Shown: one piece after another, positions 1 through 12,590 of the stretch
Numbering within the stretch: position 1 is the first letter of the stretch
Layout of the letters: the number at the start of each line of letters is the position of its first letter
Assembly: GCF_000153045.1 (NCBI RefSeq)
Contig: NZ_CH724159.1
Coordinates: 289,259-353,258 of the forward strand
Source: Synechococcus sp. WH 5701
GTDB lineage: Bacteria > Cyanobacteriota > Cyanobacteriia > PCC-6307 > Cyanobiaceae
Length of the DNA stretch: 64,000 bases
Direction: 5' to 3'
Position numbers and translations under genes: made by a program
The notes under the pieces: generated by a model
What the model saw: the letters and a program-made list of their open reading frames with translations, nothing else
Databases searched by the model: none
Told to the model about the DNA's origin: nothing

Positions 1-66
1 CATCCGCCCATGCCACCCATGCCACCCATCTCCCATACCGCCCATGCCACCCATACCGTCCATGCC
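1..66 (-). repeat. Gly-Gly-Met coding repeat of the GroEL tail, with irregular spacing
   Basis: On the minus strand this stretch is the flexible GGM tail normally found at the GroEL C-terminus. The forward triplet cat recurs with six-base spacers, except for one spacer of four bases (30-33) and one of five (4-8). These irregular spacers imply further indels in the repeat, in addition to the apparent one-base loss near 155. Confidence 0.7.
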
Positions 67-128
67 ACCACCGGCACCGGCTGGGGCTGGTGGTTCCGGT
101 TTGTCGGTGATCACCACTTCGGTGGTGA

Positions 129-2109
<1,981 letters not shown>

Positions 2110-2116
2110 TCGGGCC

Positions 2117-2923
<807 letters not shown>

Positions 2924-4054
2924 TCAGTTGGTCATCGCTTCGACCCCCTCGAGGGCGGGGCCCAGAAGCTGGGCGAAGCGTTGCAATTCCTCCTTGCTGC
3001 CCATCACCACCAGCAACTGGCCCGGCAGCAGCCTCACATCGCCATTGGGGTTGGTGATCAGTTTCGGGGGAAGGGGAGCGCTGGTGATGCCGCGATACAC
3101 GGAAGAGTTGTTCGCCTTCGGGGCGGGCATGCGCACGGCCAGCACCAGGGCCCCGGTGCGCCGGCGCAGTTCCAGCTCGGCCAGGGTGCGGCCGTTGAGA
3201 TCGCCCAGTAGCTGCCCGTTGCTGCTGAGCTGAAACTCCTCCACCTCGCAGTCCGATCCGGCCAGCAGGTCCATGAACTGCACCGCCAGGGGGCGCAGGG
3301 CCGTGGCAGCCATGCTGCGCCCACCCGCCACGTAGGGACTCACCACCTGATCGGCGCCGGCCAGCCGCAGCTTGCGTGCCGCCTCATCACTGTCGGAGCG
3401 GGCGATCAGGCGGCAGCGGGGCGCGATGCCCCGGGCACTGAGCACCACGTAGAGATTGGCGGCGTTGCTGGGCAGGGCGGCCACCAGGCTGCGGCAGTGG
3501 TGAATGCCCGCTTCCATCAGGGTTTCATCGAGGGTGGCATCGGCCTGAAGCACTGGAAGGCCATGCTCCTCGGCGGCCTCCTTGCGGCCCTGATCCATCT
3601 CCACCACCAGCAGGGGGACGCCCTCGGCGGTGATCTGGTCGGCGATCTCCCGGCCGATGCGGCCATAGCCGCAGAGAATCACGTGGTCATTCATCGTGAG
3701 AAGCCAGCGGCGGAAGCGGAGTTCGCGCATCCGGCGGAAGTAGCCGGAATCGGTGAGCCCAAGCAGGCCCTGGATGGTCATCTGGACCACCACCAACCCC
3801 CCGGCGATCGAGAGGGTGGTGACCACACGGCCGGCCCCGGAGAGGGGCTCGGTGGTGCCGTCGCTCCAGCCCAGGGTGGTGAGGATGACCAGCACCATCC
3901 AGTAGCAGTCGCCCCAGTCCCAGCCCTCGGTGATGCGGTAGCCCGCCGCCGAGAAATTCACCAGGGCGACCAGGGCGATCAGGGGGGATCGCCAGGGCTG
4001 CCGGATCCTGGAGGAGGGAGGCCTGGGGCGTCGACGCCTGGTGGGTGGAGGCAT
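2924..4054 (-). CDS. Ion channel with RCK (TrkA-N/TrkA-C) regulatory domains and an unusual filter
   Basis: 376 residues. A basic, proline-rich N-terminus precedes a first helix (about 24-41), a pore loop (about 50-66), a second helix (about 75-98), a TrkA-N Rossmann domain opening with GYGRIG near residue 112, and a TrkA-C-like domain from about 290. This is the MthK-like layout of ligand-gated K+ channels. At the selectivity filter, where K+ channels read TVGYGD, it reads TLGWSD (residues 60-65), so the second filter glycine is serine. Ion selectivity is therefore uncertain. The gene follows the glycosyltransferase gene by 29 bases on the same strand. Confidence 0.85.
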   Translation of the reverse strand: MPPPTRRRRPRPPSSRIRQPWRSPLIALVALVNFSAAGYRITEGWDWGDCYWMVLVILTTLGWSDGTTEPLSGAGRVVTTLSIAGGLVVVQMTIQGLLGLTDSGYFRRMRELRFRRWLLTMNDHVILCGYGRIGREIADQITAEGVPLLVVEMDQGRKEAAEEHGLPVLQADATLDETLMEAGIHHCRSLVAALPSNAANLYVVLSARGIAPRCRLIARSDSDEAARKLRLAGADQVVSPYVAGGRSMAATALRPLAVQFMDLLAGSDCEVEEFQLSSNGQLLGDLNGRTLAELELRRRTGALVLAVRMPAPKANNSSVYRGITSAPLPPKLITNPNGDVRLLPGQLLVVMGSKEELQRFAQLLGPALEGVEAMTN

Positions 4055-4083
4055 CCGAGGCGCCGGGGTTGAAGAGGGGACGC

Positions 4084-4932
4084 TCAGCCCAGGCCAAGGG
4101 CTTGCAAGACGTCAGCAACATCGAGCTCGTGCAGGGACGTTGCCAGACCGAGTCCTTGTACACCAGGGCGGGAGGGCAGGCTGTCGCCGCTGCGACCCAG
4201 GGCCACCAGGGGGGTGCCGCTCAGGAGGGCGAGTTCGGTGGTGATCGGATCGCTGCTGAGCACCACGTCGGCGGCGGCCACCTGGGTGGCGCGCTCTACG
4301 GGGCTGCCATCGGGGCGGGCCTGCTGCACGCGCAGCTGGGGCAGCCGGGTCCGGATCGCTTCCGGCAGCTCCTGCCATCGCTGCGACGGCCAGTCAGGTT
4401 CTGCCGCCGTGGGCTGGGGGTCAGGAGCCAGCAGCAGCAGCGGGCCATCGCCTGCCGGCGCAGCGGCCATCGCCTTCTCCAGCGCGGTTTTGGGCAGGCT
4501 GAGGCGGTAGCTGGCCGCGTCGAGGGGCACGCCGATCGGGCGCAGCCAGGCCTCGAGCGTCTGGTTGGGCCAACCAGTCTGTCGGCTGACGATGCTGGTG
4601 GCGGAGAAGCCCCCGGTCGCGATCCGGGTGGGGATGTGGCCGAGGGACAGCATCAGATCGATCGACCAGCCGCTGCCCAGGTTCAGGCAGACCTGGAAAT
4701 CGGGTTCGCGCACGCCCCCCAGCAGGTTGGCCCAGTCGGCCAGGCTCACCCCCTGATCGAAGCCATAGCCAAGAACTTTCTCCACCGCCGGCACCAGCTT
4801 CCAGGCCGCGGCCACCCCGGCGGGGCAGGCCACCTGCACCTGGGCATGGAGATGGTTGGCGACGGCGGCCACCGCCGGAATGGCCTGGAGCTGGGTTGCC
4901 ATGCCGCCCGGGATCAGTACAAGAACACGCAT
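4084..4932 (-). CDS. Glycosyltransferase family 9 (heptosyltransferase-like) protein
   Basis: 282 residues from the ATG at 4932 (MRVLVLIPGGMATQLQAIPA), a start typical of ADP-heptose:LPS heptosyltransferases, whose first strand is followed by a GD/GG-x-aliphatic turn. The C-terminal half has the nucleotide-sugar region (LLLLAPDPQP, then SSDPITTELALLSGTPLVALG), matching the family's S-x-D-T/P-x-x-x-H-L-A-a-a-x-G-x-P-x-x-x-L-F-G signature, with degenerate positions such as Glu for His. It probably acts in envelope glycan synthesis, but acceptor and donor cannot be read from the sequence. The open frame continues upstream over ispD, but that extension is an antisense shadow. Confidence 0.8.
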   Translation of the reverse strand: MRVLVLIPGGMATQLQAIPAVAAVANHLHAQVQVACPAGVAAAWKLVPAVEKVLGYGFDQGVSLADWANLLGGVREPDFQVCLNLGSGWSIDLMLSLGHIPTRIATGGFSATSIVSRQTGWPNQTLEAWLRPIGVPLDAASYRLSLPKTALEKAMAAAPAGDGPLLLLAPDPQPTAAEPDWPSQRWQELPEAIRTRLPQLRVQQARPDGSPVERATQVAAADVVLSSDPITTELALLSGTPLVALGRSGDSLPSRPGVQGLGLATSLHELDVADVLQALGLG

Positions 4933-4997
4933 CGGAGCGGTGGCTGAAGGGCGGCGGGCGGCCTGATTGTATGAATCTGGTCTGGTTTGTCCGCAGC

Positions 4998-5004
4998 GAG
5001 GGAG
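4998..5004 (+). promoter_or_regulatory. Shine-Dalgarno-like site of ispD that selects the GTG start
   Basis: The purine run GAGGGAG ends six bases before the GTG at 5011. That favours 5011 over the in-frame TTG at 4987, which has no comparable upstream motif. Confidence 0.55.
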
Positions 5005-5010
5005 TCCCTT

Positions 5011-5700
5011 GTGCATTTGCTGATCGCCGCTGCTGGCAGTGGCCGCCGGATGGGTGCCGAGCGCAACAAGCTGCTGCTGCCCGTGGCAGGGCGCCCCGTG
5101 CTGGCCTGGACCCTGGAGGCGGCTCTCGCCACGCCTGAGATCAGCTGGATCGGGGTGGTGGGCCAGAGCCGGGATCAGGCGGAGGTGGCGGCCCTGGTGG
5201 CGGCCGCGGCGCCCGATCGGCCCGTGCACTGGATCGAGGGCGGTGACACCCGCCAGGACTCGGTGCGCCTCGGCCTGGCGGCCCTGCCGCCGGACGCTGA
5301 AGCGCTTCTCATCCACGACGGCGCCCGCTGCCTGGTGGAGCCGGAACTGATCAGCCGCTGCGCCGCTGCGGCAGCCCGGGGAGAGGCTGTGATTGCCGCG
5401 GTGCCGGTGTCGGACACGATCAAGCGGGTGGCGGCCGACGGCACCATCGAGGACACCCCCGATCGCCAGGCGCTCTGGGCGGCCCAGACTCCGCAGGGCT
5501 TTCCTCTGGCCCAGCTGCGCCGCGGCCATGCCACGGCAGCGGCCGAGGGTTGGAGTGTCACCGACGACGCCTCGCTGTTCGAGCGCCTGGGCTGGCCGGT
5601 GCGGGTGATCGAGGCCTCAGCCTCAAACATCAAGCTCACCACCCCTTTTGATCTCACCATCGCCGAGGCGGTGCTGGCTGCCCGCAGCGGCTGTTCTTAG
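5011..5700 (+). CDS. ispD: 2-C-methyl-D-erythritol 4-phosphate cytidylyltransferase
   Basis: Third enzyme of the MEP isoprenoid pathway: it joins CTP and MEP to make CDP-ME, feeding carotenoids, the chlorophyll phytyl chain and plastoquinone. The N-terminus has the nucleotidyltransferase signature [10 protein letters not shown] with a following KLLLP, then IHDGARCLV, the TPQGF motif and a closing [10 protein letters not shown], all in the usual order. Starting at the GTG at 5011 gives 229 residues, the family norm; an in-frame TTG at 4987 would add eight. It is divergent from the glycosyltransferase and overlaps the S66 peptidase end by four bases. Confidence 0.93.
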   Translation: MHLLIAAAGSGRRMGAERNKLLLPVAGRPVLAWTLEAALATPEISWIGVVGQSRDQAEVAALVAAAAPDRPVHWIEGGDTRQDSVRLGLAALPPDAEALLIHDGARCLVEPELISRCAAAAARGEAVIAAVPVSDTIKRVAADGTIEDTPDRQALWAAQTPQGFPLAQLRRGHATAAAEGWSVTDDASLFERLGWPVRVIEASASNIKLTTPFDLTIAEAVLAARSGCS

Positions 5701-6626
5701 AGCAGCAGGCTCAACTCGCCGCATTCCCCATCCAGGCGGCAGGGCACCCCCAGGGGCAGGGCGCCGTTGCCGGGCTCATGACCCACGGGCAGTCCCGCGA
5801 GGACGGGGATGCCGAGGTCGGCAGTGCGTTCGCGTAGCACTTGCTCGAGGCTGAAGCGTTCTCCGGCCGATACCGTCTCCTTGTCAGGTTCCTCACAGCC
5901 CTGGAAGCTGCCGAAGCCGATCCCAGCCAGCTGCTGCAACGCGCCGCAGAGGCGCCAGTGGGTGAGCATCCGCTCGATCCGGTAGGGGGCTTCACCCACG
6001 TCTTCCAGGATCAGCACCGCCCCCCTGAGATCGGGCAGGTGTTCCGTGCCCAGCAGGTGGGTGGCCACAGTGAGATTGGCCACCAGCAATGGTCCTTCGG
6101 CCTGCCCGCCCTGCCATGGGGTTCCCTGCAACGCCCCAGGCGCTTCGCCGAAGAGCAGCCGGTGCAGCCGGTCCTGGCTCCAGGGCGGCTCGGCCGCCAG
6201 GGTGGTGACCATCGGACCATGAACTGCGCCCCGCAGGCCCCGGGCCTGCTGGGCCAGCAGCAGGGAGGTCACATCGGAGAAACCCAGCAGCCAGCCCTCA
6301 GGCAGGGGCAGCGGTTGCTCCAGCAGGCGTGCTGCGCCCCAGCCTCCCCGCACGCAGGCCAGCAGCGCGGCCGGCTCGACAGAGGCTGTCAGTTCGCCAG
6401 TGCTGGCCTCTGCATCCGGCAGCAGGTCGGCCAGGCGTTCATGATCCCGGCCGGCCAGATAACCCCAGCGGCGCTCCGGGGTAAAGGGGAGCTCCACCTT
6501 CAGTCCCCATCCCTCCAGCACAGCGATGCCAGCCTCCAGCCTCTGGCGCTCCGCCAGGGCGGAGCTGGCTGCCACCAGCCTCACCCGGTCCCCTGGCCGC
6601 AGGGGGGGTGGCAACCAGACGCTCAT
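5697..6626 (-). CDS. LD-carboxypeptidase, peptidase family S66
   Basis: 309 residues from the ATG at 6626. S66 enzymes cleave the L-Lys/DAP-D-Ala bond of muropeptide tetrapeptides during murein recycling. Visible blocks are [15 protein letters not shown] at the start, the nucleophile region [42 protein letters not shown] and [10 protein letters not shown], which carries the late histidine of the Ser-His-Glu triad. The usual nucleophile motif GGYG/N-x-x-R-L appears here as GGWGAARL. The start overlaps the ubiA stop (ATGA), so translation is probably coupled. Confidence 0.87.
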   Translation of the reverse strand: MSVWLPPPLRPGDRVRLVAASSALAERQRLEAGIAVLEGWGLKVELPFTPERRWGYLAGRDHERLADLLPDAEASTGELTASVEPAALLACVRGGWGAARLLEQPLPLPEGWLLGFSDVTSLLLAQQARGLRGAVHGPMVTTLAAEPPWSQDRLHRLLFGEAPGALQGTPWQGGQAEGPLLVANLTVATHLLGTEHLPDLRGAVLILEDVGEAPYRIERMLTHWRLCGALQQLAGIGFGSFQGCEEPDKETVSAGERFSLEQVLRERTADLGIPVLAGLPVGHEPGNGALPLGVPCRLDGECGELSLLL

Positions 6627-7504
6627 GCCCCGCGTCCCAGCACCAGGGCCAGCAGCAGCAGGGAGCCGAGCTGCACCTGGCGGCTGAAGTGCTCCCCGTA
6701 GCGCGAGCGCGGCGGCTGCCCCCGCAGCCGCCCGGCTTCCCGTTGCATGCCCGCCGCCGCCAGGGTCCACAGGGGCCAGAAGATCCAGCTCACTCCGGCG
6801 CCGGTGGCCGCCACCGCCAGCAGCAGGGCGGCGGCGGCATAACAGAGGGCCACCGCAGTGGCAGCGCCCTCCCCAAGGCTGATGGCACTGCTGCGCACAC
6901 CCAGGACGGCATCATCCGTCCGGTCGGCCATGGCGTACACGGTGTCGAAGCCGAAGGTCCACAGCAGCGTGGCCAGCCAGGCAAGCGGCAGGGGCCAGCC
7001 ACCTCCCAGTCCGGCGGTGGCCGCGGCCCAGGGGATCAGCACGGCGAACCCCCAGCAGAAGGCCAGCACCAGCTGGGGATAGGCGAACCAGCGCTTGGCC
7101 GAGGGGTAGAGCAGCACTGGCGGCAGGGTGGCGGCCGCCAGGGCCAGGCAGAGGCCGCGGCCGGCCGCCGGCAGAGCCAGCACCACCGCCAGGGCGACCA
7201 GCAGGCAGGCGAGCAGCAGCAGCACGGCCTCGACCACTCCAACCCGGCCACTGGCCAGGGGGCGCGTGCGGGTGCGCTCCACCAAGGGATCGATGCGCCG
7301 GTCCCAGAGGTCATTGGCCACGCAGCCGGCGCCGCTCACGGCCAGGCCGCCGGCCACGATCAGACCCACCAGGGAGGGGGCTGGCGGCGCCTGGGGGGTG
7401 AGCCAGAGGGCCCAGCCGGCCGGGATCAGCAGGATCAGACGTCCGCTGGGCTTGTGCCAGCGCAGCAGCTCGAACCAACCCCGCAGGGAGGCGCGGATGT
7501 TCAT
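6623..7504 (-). CDS. ubiA: 4-hydroxybenzoate polyprenyltransferase (plastoquinone pathway)
   Basis: Integral membrane prenyltransferase. In cyanobacteria this homologue joins a solanesyl-type chain to 4-hydroxybenzoate for plastoquinone. Both Asp-rich motifs are present: NDLWDRRID near residue 64 and YAMADRTDD near residue 190, which bind the Mg-diphosphate of the prenyl donor. About eight to nine hydrophobic helices fill the remainder of the 293 residues. The ATG at 7504 starts MNIRASLRGWFELLRWHKP, as in the family. The stop overlaps the S66 peptidase start. Confidence 0.92.
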   Translation of the reverse strand: MNIRASLRGWFELLRWHKPSGRLILLIPAGWALWLTPQAPPAPSLVGLIVAGGLAVSGAGCVANDLWDRRIDPLVERTRTRPLASGRVGVVEAVLLLLACLLVALAVVLALPAAGRGLCLALAAATLPPVLLYPSAKRWFAYPQLVLAFCWGFAVLIPWAAATAGLGGGWPLPLAWLATLLWTFGFDTVYAMADRTDDAVLGVRSSAISLGEGAATAVALCYAAAALLLAVAATGAGVSWIFWPLWTLAAAGMQREAGRLRGQPPRSRYGEHFSRQVQLGSLLLLALVLGRGA

Positions 7505-7615
7505 CGGCGCAGGTTACGGCGCTTCGGGGCTGGGTCGGCCCGGGGCGGCGGCGTGAGGCGACTGGTTGCGTGCTTCGGTGGCAAAGTGACGCGGTCAGTG
7601 CCGGCTGGTCGCCCG

Positions 7616-9244
7616 ATGGTCCCTCCCGACCCCGCCGCCACGGTGGCCGCTCCCGCCAGCCAGGGCCCCGGCGCTGGACTCCGGCATGTGGCGGCCATCG
7701 ACATCGGCACCAACTCCATTCACCTGCTGATCGCGGCGGTGGACCCGGAATTGCGCAGCTTCCGCCTGGTGCTGGCGGAGAAGTCGACCACCAGGCTGGG
7801 GGAGCGGGATCCCGAGACGGGTGATCTCACCCCCGAGGCGATCGAGCGCGCCTTCATCGCCCTGCGCCACTGCCGTCAGCTGGCTGAAAGCCACGGGGTG
7901 GAGCAGATCCTCACGGCCGCCACCAGCGCGGTGCGGGAGGCACCCAATGGCCGCCTGTTCGTGCAGGCGGTGCAGGAGCAACTGGGTCTGGAGGTGGATC
8001 TGGTCAGCGGCCAGGAAGAGGCCCGCCTTATCTATCTCGGGGTGCTCTCGGGCATGGCCTTCGGGGATACCCCCCACCTGATCCTCGACATCGGTGGCGG
8101 CTCCACCGAGCTGATCCTGGCCGACGGGTCCGATGCCCGTGAACTCACCAGCACCCGCATCGGCGCGGTTCGTCTGCAGAGGGATTTCATCCGCGAGGAC
8201 CCAATGCCGCCGGCTCGGCTCACCTTCCTGCGGGCGTTCATCCAGGGGTCACTGGAGCCGGCCGTGGAGCGGGTGAAACGTCAGCTGCGGCCAGGGGAAG
8301 TGCCGGTGATGGTGGGCACCAGCGGCACCGCCACGGCCCTGGCTGCCCTGGTGGCCGCCGAGCAGGAACGCACCCCCCTGCGCCTGCAGGGATTCCGCAT
8401 GAGCCGGGAGCAGATCGATCAGCAGGTGAACCGGCTGACGACCCTGACGCCGGAGCAGCGCCGCTCCCTGCCTGCGATCAATGAGCGCCGCGCCGAGATC
8501 ATCGTGCCGGGGGCGCTGGTGCTGCAGCAGGCGATGGCGATGCTGCAGGCCGGGGAGATGGTGATCAGCGAGCGGGCCCTGCGCGAAGGCCTGATCGTCG
8601 ACTGGATGCTTCGCCACGACCTGATCGTCGATCGCTTCGCCTACCAGAGCGGCATCCGCCGGCGCACGGTGCTGCAGCTGGCCCAGCGCTATGGCGTCGA
8701 TCAGACGCGTGCGGATCGGGTGGCCCAGCATGCCCTCAGCCTCTACGACCGTTGCCGCGGGGTGCTGCATCACGACGAGGGCGAGGGGCGGCAACTGCTC
8801 TGGGCCGCGGCGATGCTGCATGGCTCGGGCCAGCACATCAACATCGGCGCCTACCACAAACACAGCTGGTATCTGATCCGCCATGGCGACCTGCTCGGCT
8901 ACTCCGAAACCGAGCAGCTGATGGTGGCGGCCATTGCCCGCTACCACCGCCGCAGCCTCCCCAAGAAGCGCCACGAGGCCTGGCTGCTGCTGCCGGGGCG
9001 TGAGCAGAGGCGCACCGTCAACGCGATGGCGATGCTCCTGCGGCTGGCCGCTTCCCTCGATCGCCGTCCCACACCGGCGGTGGCAGGCCTGCGCATCTCC
9101 TGCAGCACCAGTGAGCTGAGCATCGGGCTCGAGCCGGCCTCAGCTCTTGACCTGAGCCTGGAGCGCTGGAGCCTGCAGGGGTGCGCCGAGCCCCTGGCGG
9201 AGGCCACAGGGGTGAGGTTGCTGGTGGAATCCGACGGCCGGTAG
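7616..9244 (+). CDS. ppx: Exopolyphosphatase / pppGpp phosphohydrolase family (Ppx/GppA)
   Basis: Removes terminal phosphate from polyphosphate, or the gamma phosphate of pppGpp. 542 residues from the ATG at 7616. The ASKHA-fold phosphate loops are clear: AAIDIGTNSIHLLIA near residue 25, the catalytic Glu region SGQEEARLIYLGV, and ILDIGGGSTEL. A C-terminal HD-like domain follows (after about 330, including HGSGQHINIGAYHKHS). The length fits the long Ppx form. The frame stays open far upstream over ubiA, but that part is antisense noise. It is divergent from ubiA. Confidence 0.92.
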   Translation: MVPPDPAATVAAPASQGPGAGLRHVAAIDIGTNSIHLLIAAVDPELRSFRLVLAEKSTTRLGERDPETGDLTPEAIERAFIALRHCRQLAESHGVEQILTAATSAVREAPNGRLFVQAVQEQLGLEVDLVSGQEEARLIYLGVLSGMAFGDTPHLILDIGGGSTELILADGSDARELTSTRIGAVRLQRDFIREDPMPPARLTFLRAFIQGSLEPAVERVKRQLRPGEVPVMVGTSGTATALAALVAAEQERTPLRLQGFRMSREQIDQQVNRLTTLTPEQRRSLPAINERRAEIIVPGALVLQQAMAMLQAGEMVISERALREGLIVDWMLRHDLIVDRFAYQSGIRRRTVLQLAQRYGVDQTRADRVAQHALSLYDRCRGVLHHDEGEGRQLLWAAAMLHGSGQHINIGAYHKHSWYLIRHGDLLGYSETEQLMVAAIARYHRRSLPKKRHEAWLLLPGREQRRTVNAMAMLLRLAASLDRRPTPAVAGLRISCSTSELSIGLEPASALDLSLERWSLQGCAEPLAEATGVRLLVESDGR

Positions 9245-9312
9245 CGATGACGACCGCAGAACCGGCCCTGCTGTCGCCATGACAGAGGCAGGACATTCCT
9301 GCTGCCAGTTCC

Positions 9313-9732
9313 ATGGATTCTCCGACCGCCTTCGTGGCCGTGGCCCTTGCCGCCGTGTCCTGGGATGGGGTGCTCACCCGCGCCGGTTCCCGGGCCCTGC
9401 GCCACTCGCTCGACTACCGCGTGCCCTTCAATCAGATGGGGGATGCGGCGATGATTCAGCTGTTCGACCGGTTGCTGGCTGATCTGCGCAGCGATGGGGC
9501 ACCGATCCTGATGGCCCGCGCGGCGTTGCAACTTGATCCCCACGAGCGCCGCACGGCCTTTGCGGTGGCGGCTGAGATCATGCGCTCTGATGGGCCATTG
9601 GTGGCCCAGGAACAGCAGATCCTCGCTGATCTTGCGGCTCAGCTGGAGATTGAGACCAGCGAATCAGCCCGGATTCTTGAGGTGATGGACATCCTGCATG
9701 CCGAGCTGGTCTGCAGTCCGGTGGCAGCCTGA
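9313..9732 (+). CDS. TerB-like (tellurite-resistance B family) helical protein
   Basis: 139 residues starting at the ATG at 9313 (MDSPTAFVAVALAAVSWDGV). The composition is all-helical, with repeated acidic-helix elements (LTRAGSRALRHSLDYR, ERRTAFAVAAEIMRSDGPL, QQILADLAAQLEIETS) resembling the TerB/DjlA-N fold, in which acidic residues bind metal. Here IMRSDGPLVAQEQQIL matches the family pattern A-D-G-x-x-x-x-E-x-x-x-L. No tellurite genes are nearby, so a metal-stress or housekeeping role is only a guess. Confidence 0.7.
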   Translation: MDSPTAFVAVALAAVSWDGVLTRAGSRALRHSLDYRVPFNQMGDAAMIQLFDRLLADLRSDGAPILMARAALQLDPHERRTAFAVAAEIMRSDGPLVAQEQQILADLAAQLEIETSESARILEVMDILHAELVCSPVAA

Positions 9733-9772
9733 TGCTGCTCAGTCGGCCAGAGCTCAGACCTGAATTAGAGAA

Positions 9773-9844
<72 letters not shown>

Positions 9845-9872
9845 GCACCCGTTGATCTTAAAACACGGCGGT

Positions 9873-10685
9873 TCAGCCCTCTGACCCCCCTGCAGCGGTG
9901 GCCGCTCGGAACAGATGATCATGGCTGGCGGAGTACAGCCGGGAGCGGGCCTGCTCAGGGGCGGCCAGTGCTGGGCTCACCACATAGAGGGTGGTGCGGA
10001 TCAGCTGTCGCTCCCGGCTCACGGCCGCCATCTGCTCCAGGGGCACCACCTGCAGCCACTGATCCGGCCAGCTCACCCGGTAGCCGATCGCCACCGGGGT
10101 GTCGGCGGCGTAGTGCTCCAGCAACTCCTGCTGCACCGACTCCACATGGCGGGCGCTCAGGTACAGGCAGAGGGAGGCCCGCAGGGAGGCCAGATGTGCC
10201 AGCGACTCCCGCTCCGGCACCCCCGTGCGCCCGCCGGCACGGCTGAGCACGATGGTCTGGACCAGTCCCGGGATCGTGAGCTCGGCCTTGAGGGCCGCAG
10301 CGGTGGCCTGGTAGGCACTCAGGCCAGGCACCACCTCCACCTCCAGGCCAGCATCGGCCAGGCGGCAGATCTGCTCCGCCAGGGCTCCGTAGAGGCAGGG
10401 ATCACCATCGTGCAGGCGCACCACCCGCAATCCAGCCCGCGCCCGCTCCACCACCAGCTCCATCACCTCTTCCAGCGTGAGCGTGCTGGTGCGGATCCGC
10501 TCGCAGTGCTGCGGTGCCAGGGCGGCAATCTGGGGCGACACCAGGGAATCGGTCCACACCAGTACGTCCGCGGCTTCGACGGCACGGGTGGCCCGCACGG
10601 TCATGAGATCGATGGCGCCTGGGCCTGCACCCACGATCCGCACAGGGCTGGCAGCACCTGGAACAGGAGTTGACGTTGCGATCAA
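9873..10685 (-). CDS. cobM: Precorrin-4 C(11)-methyltransferase
   Basis: SAM-dependent methyltransferase of the corrin ring in cobalamin synthesis (cytosolic). It has the tetrapyrrole-methylase signatures [15 protein letters not shown] at the N-terminus, [24 protein letters not shown] (SAM contact) and [16 protein letters not shown]; the DGDPCLYGA motif is typical of CobM. The best start is the TTG at 10685, overlapping the lgt stop (TTGA) and giving 270 residues; a GTG seven or more codons later (VRIVGAGPG) is possible. The open frame upstream lies over lgt and is not real. No other cob genes are in view. Confidence 0.87.
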   Translation of the reverse strand: MIATSTPVPGAASPVRIVGAGPGAIDLMTVRATRAVEAADVLVWTDSLVSPQIAALAPQHCERIRTSTLTLEEVMELVVERARAGLRVVRLHDGDPCLYGALAEQICRLADAGLEVEVVPGLSAYQATAAALKAELTIPGLVQTIVLSRAGGRTGVPERESLAHLASLRASLCLYLSARHVESVQQELLEHYAADTPVAIGYRVSWPDQWLQVVPLEQMAAVSRERQLIRTTLYVVSPALAAPEQARSRLYSASHDHLFRAATAAGGSEG

Positions 10686-11584
10686 GAGTGGTTCCGCGGC
10701 AAGGGAGGAGCACCGCCAGGATCGGGCAGGGAGCGCTCCTGGCCGTAGATCCACCAGAGGCCGAAGCTGCCGAGAGCGATCAGCAGCAGGCTCATCAGCT
10801 GGGCCATGCGCAGACCTCCTTCGCAGAAGGGCGGCGTGGAGAACAGACAGAGGGGGTCGGTGCGCAGCCCTTCGATCCAGACTCTGCCGAGGCTGTAGCT
10901 CACCAGGTAGACGCAGCTCAGGGCGCCGGCCGGCAAGGGGATGCTGCCCTTGATCCCTGCGCGGAACAGAAACAGAAGCAGGGCCACCACAGCGATGTTC
11001 CAGAGGGATTCGTACAGGAACGTCGGGTGGAAATACTGCTGATCGAGGAACGGTCCAGGCCTGTTGAGGGTTGGGATGTAGAGCTTCCAGGGCAGGTCGG
11101 TGGGCAGACCGAAGGCCTCTGAATTGAAGAAGTTGCCCCAGCGCCCGATCGCCTGGCCGAGGGCAACGGATGGGACCAGTACATCGAGAAGGTTCCAGAA
11201 CGCCAGCTTGCGCCAGCGGCAATAGGCGATCACCGCCAGGGTGCCGCCGATCAGGGCACCATGGATTGCGATGCCGCCACGCCAGATGGCCAGGGCTTCC
11301 AGCCAGTTGAGCTGATACTGGCGCCACTCCAGCAGCACGTAGTAAAGGCGGGCGCCCAGAACAGCCGCCAGCACCAGCAGAGGCAGCAGGTCAGCGATCA
11401 GCACGGGGTCGATGCCCCGGGCCTTCCCCAGCCGGGTGGCCAGCAGCAGACCGATCAGCACCGCCAAGGCGATCAGCAGGCCATACCAGCGCAGGGAAAA
11501 GGGGCCCAGCTGAAAGATCAGGGGCCCCGGCGAGGCGAACACGGCCAGGGCCGTGGCCGGGGAGAGAAACTCCAACGAATGCAC
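10682..11584 (-). CDS. lgt: Prolipoprotein diacylglyceryl transferase
   Basis: Inner-membrane enzyme that moves diacylglycerol from phosphatidylglycerol to the lipobox Cys of prolipoproteins. Seven hydrophobic segments, plus [15 protein letters not shown], the Lgt signature region [17 protein letters not shown] and the [11 protein letters not shown] block, are present in order. 300 residues. The start codon is GTG at 11584. Its stop overlaps the cobM start. The substrate-binding lipoprotein at 29219-30814 is one likely client in this window. Confidence 0.95.
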   Translation of the reverse strand: MHSLEFLSPATALAVFASPGPLIFQLGPFSLRWYGLLIALAVLIGLLLATRLGKARGIDPVLIADLLPLLVLAAVLGARLYYVLLEWRQYQLNWLEALAIWRGGIAIHGALIGGTLAVIAYCRWRKLAFWNLLDVLVPSVALGQAIGRWGNFFNSEAFGLPTDLPWKLYIPTLNRPGPFLDQQYFHPTFLYESLWNIAVVALLLFLFRAGIKGSIPLPAGALSCVYLVSYSLGRVWIEGLRTDPLCLFSTPPFCEGGLRMAQLMSLLLIALGSFGLWWIYGQERSLPDPGGAPPLPRNHS

Positions 11585-11611
11585 TCAGGCGAACGGCATG
11601 GTGGCCAAGGG

Positions 11612-12544
11612 TCAGATGCCCTCGGCGGCCTGAACTTTCTCCACCTGCTTCTTCTTCAGCACCAGCATGATCTGGGCCAGAGCCACCGCAGCGAAGAAGG
11701 CGATCATCCCGTAGAGACGGACAGGATTCTGAAGGACGATTTCAGCATCGAGCTGGCCGAAGCCACCCACGTTGGGGTCGTCCGAGAGCGGCGCACCGGC
11801 GCTGACGCTGTCACCCACCGCCACGGTGAGGGTGGGACCGGCGGGAATGGTGTCGTTCACGCTCTGACCATCGGCGGTGCTGATCTCCACCACCGAGGCT
11901 CCATTCTCACCGGGGGTGATGGCGGCCACGGTGCCGTCCACGGAGGCATTGAAGACCCCGTTGTTGCTCTTCTCTCCGGTGGGATAGACCTGGCCGCGGC
12001 CGCGGTTGCCGCCCACGTGGATCGAATACTTGCCGAAGTGAATGGAGCTGTCGCTGCCGGGATCAGGCGAGAGGATCGGGAAGACGATCTCCTGGTGCTG
12101 GTCGCCGGGCAGGGGGCCCACCAGCAGGATGTTGGGGTCGTTGTCGCTGTACTGGGTGAAGTACACCCCTGCGGTTTCTTCCTTCAGTTCGTCGCTCAGC
12201 CGCTCCGGCGGAGCCAGCTTGAAGCCATCGGGAAGCATCACCACCGCCCCCACGTTCAGCCCGGAGCGGCTGCCGTCGGCCCCCACCTGCTGCAGGGTGG
12301 TGTCGTAAGGGATCTTCACGACTGCCTTGAAGACGGTGTCGGGCATCACGGCCTGGGGCACCTCCACCTGGGTGGCTTTCTTGGCCAGGTGGCAATTGGC
12401 GCAAACGATCTTGCCGGTGGCTTCGCGGGGGCTGTCGTAATTCTGCTGGGCCCAGAACGGGTAGGCCCAGCTGGCCTGGGGAGCCACCAAGAGGGCAGCA
12501 GCGACGAGCAGGGAGCTCAGCAGCAGGGAGAGGGAGCGACGCAT
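11612..12544 (-). CDS. petA: Apocytochrome f of the cytochrome b6f complex
   Basis: c-type haem subunit that passes electrons from the Rieske centre to plastocyanin or cytochrome c6 in the thylakoid lumen. The Sec-type signal peptide ends at SWA; the mature Tyr that ligates haem follows (YPFWAQQ), then the haem site CANCH near residue 49. The large domain leads to one C-terminal helix ([17 protein letters not shown]) with the stromal KKKQ tail. 310 residues, normal. It follows petC by 46 bases, the standard petCA operon. Confidence 0.97.
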   Translation of the reverse strand: MRRSLSLLLSSLLVAAALLVAPQASWAYPFWAQQNYDSPREATGKIVCANCHLAKKATQVEVPQAVMPDTVFKAVVKIPYDTTLQQVGADGSRSGLNVGAVVMLPDGFKLAPPERLSDELKEETAGVYFTQYSDNDPNILLVGPLPGDQHQEIVFPILSPDPGSDSSIHFGKYSIHVGGNRGRGQVYPTGEKSNNGVFNASVDGTVAAITPGENGASVVEISTADGQSVNDTIPAGPTLTVAVGDSVSAGAPLSDDPNVGGFGQLDAEIVLQNPVRLYGMIAFFAAVALAQIMLVLKKKQVEKVQAAEGI

Positions 12545-12590
12545 GGGGGGTGGGCGAACGGGCGACGAAGGAGAGGGAGAACGCGGTGGA

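Noticed and set aside
4933-5529. N-terminal extension of the glycosyltransferase over ispD
   Set aside because: Antisense to ispD; the ATG at 4932 matches the family start.
6608-7615. N-terminal extension of ppx over ubiA
   Set aside because: Gln/Gly/Arg-rich antisense of ubiA; the Ppx fold starts after 7616.
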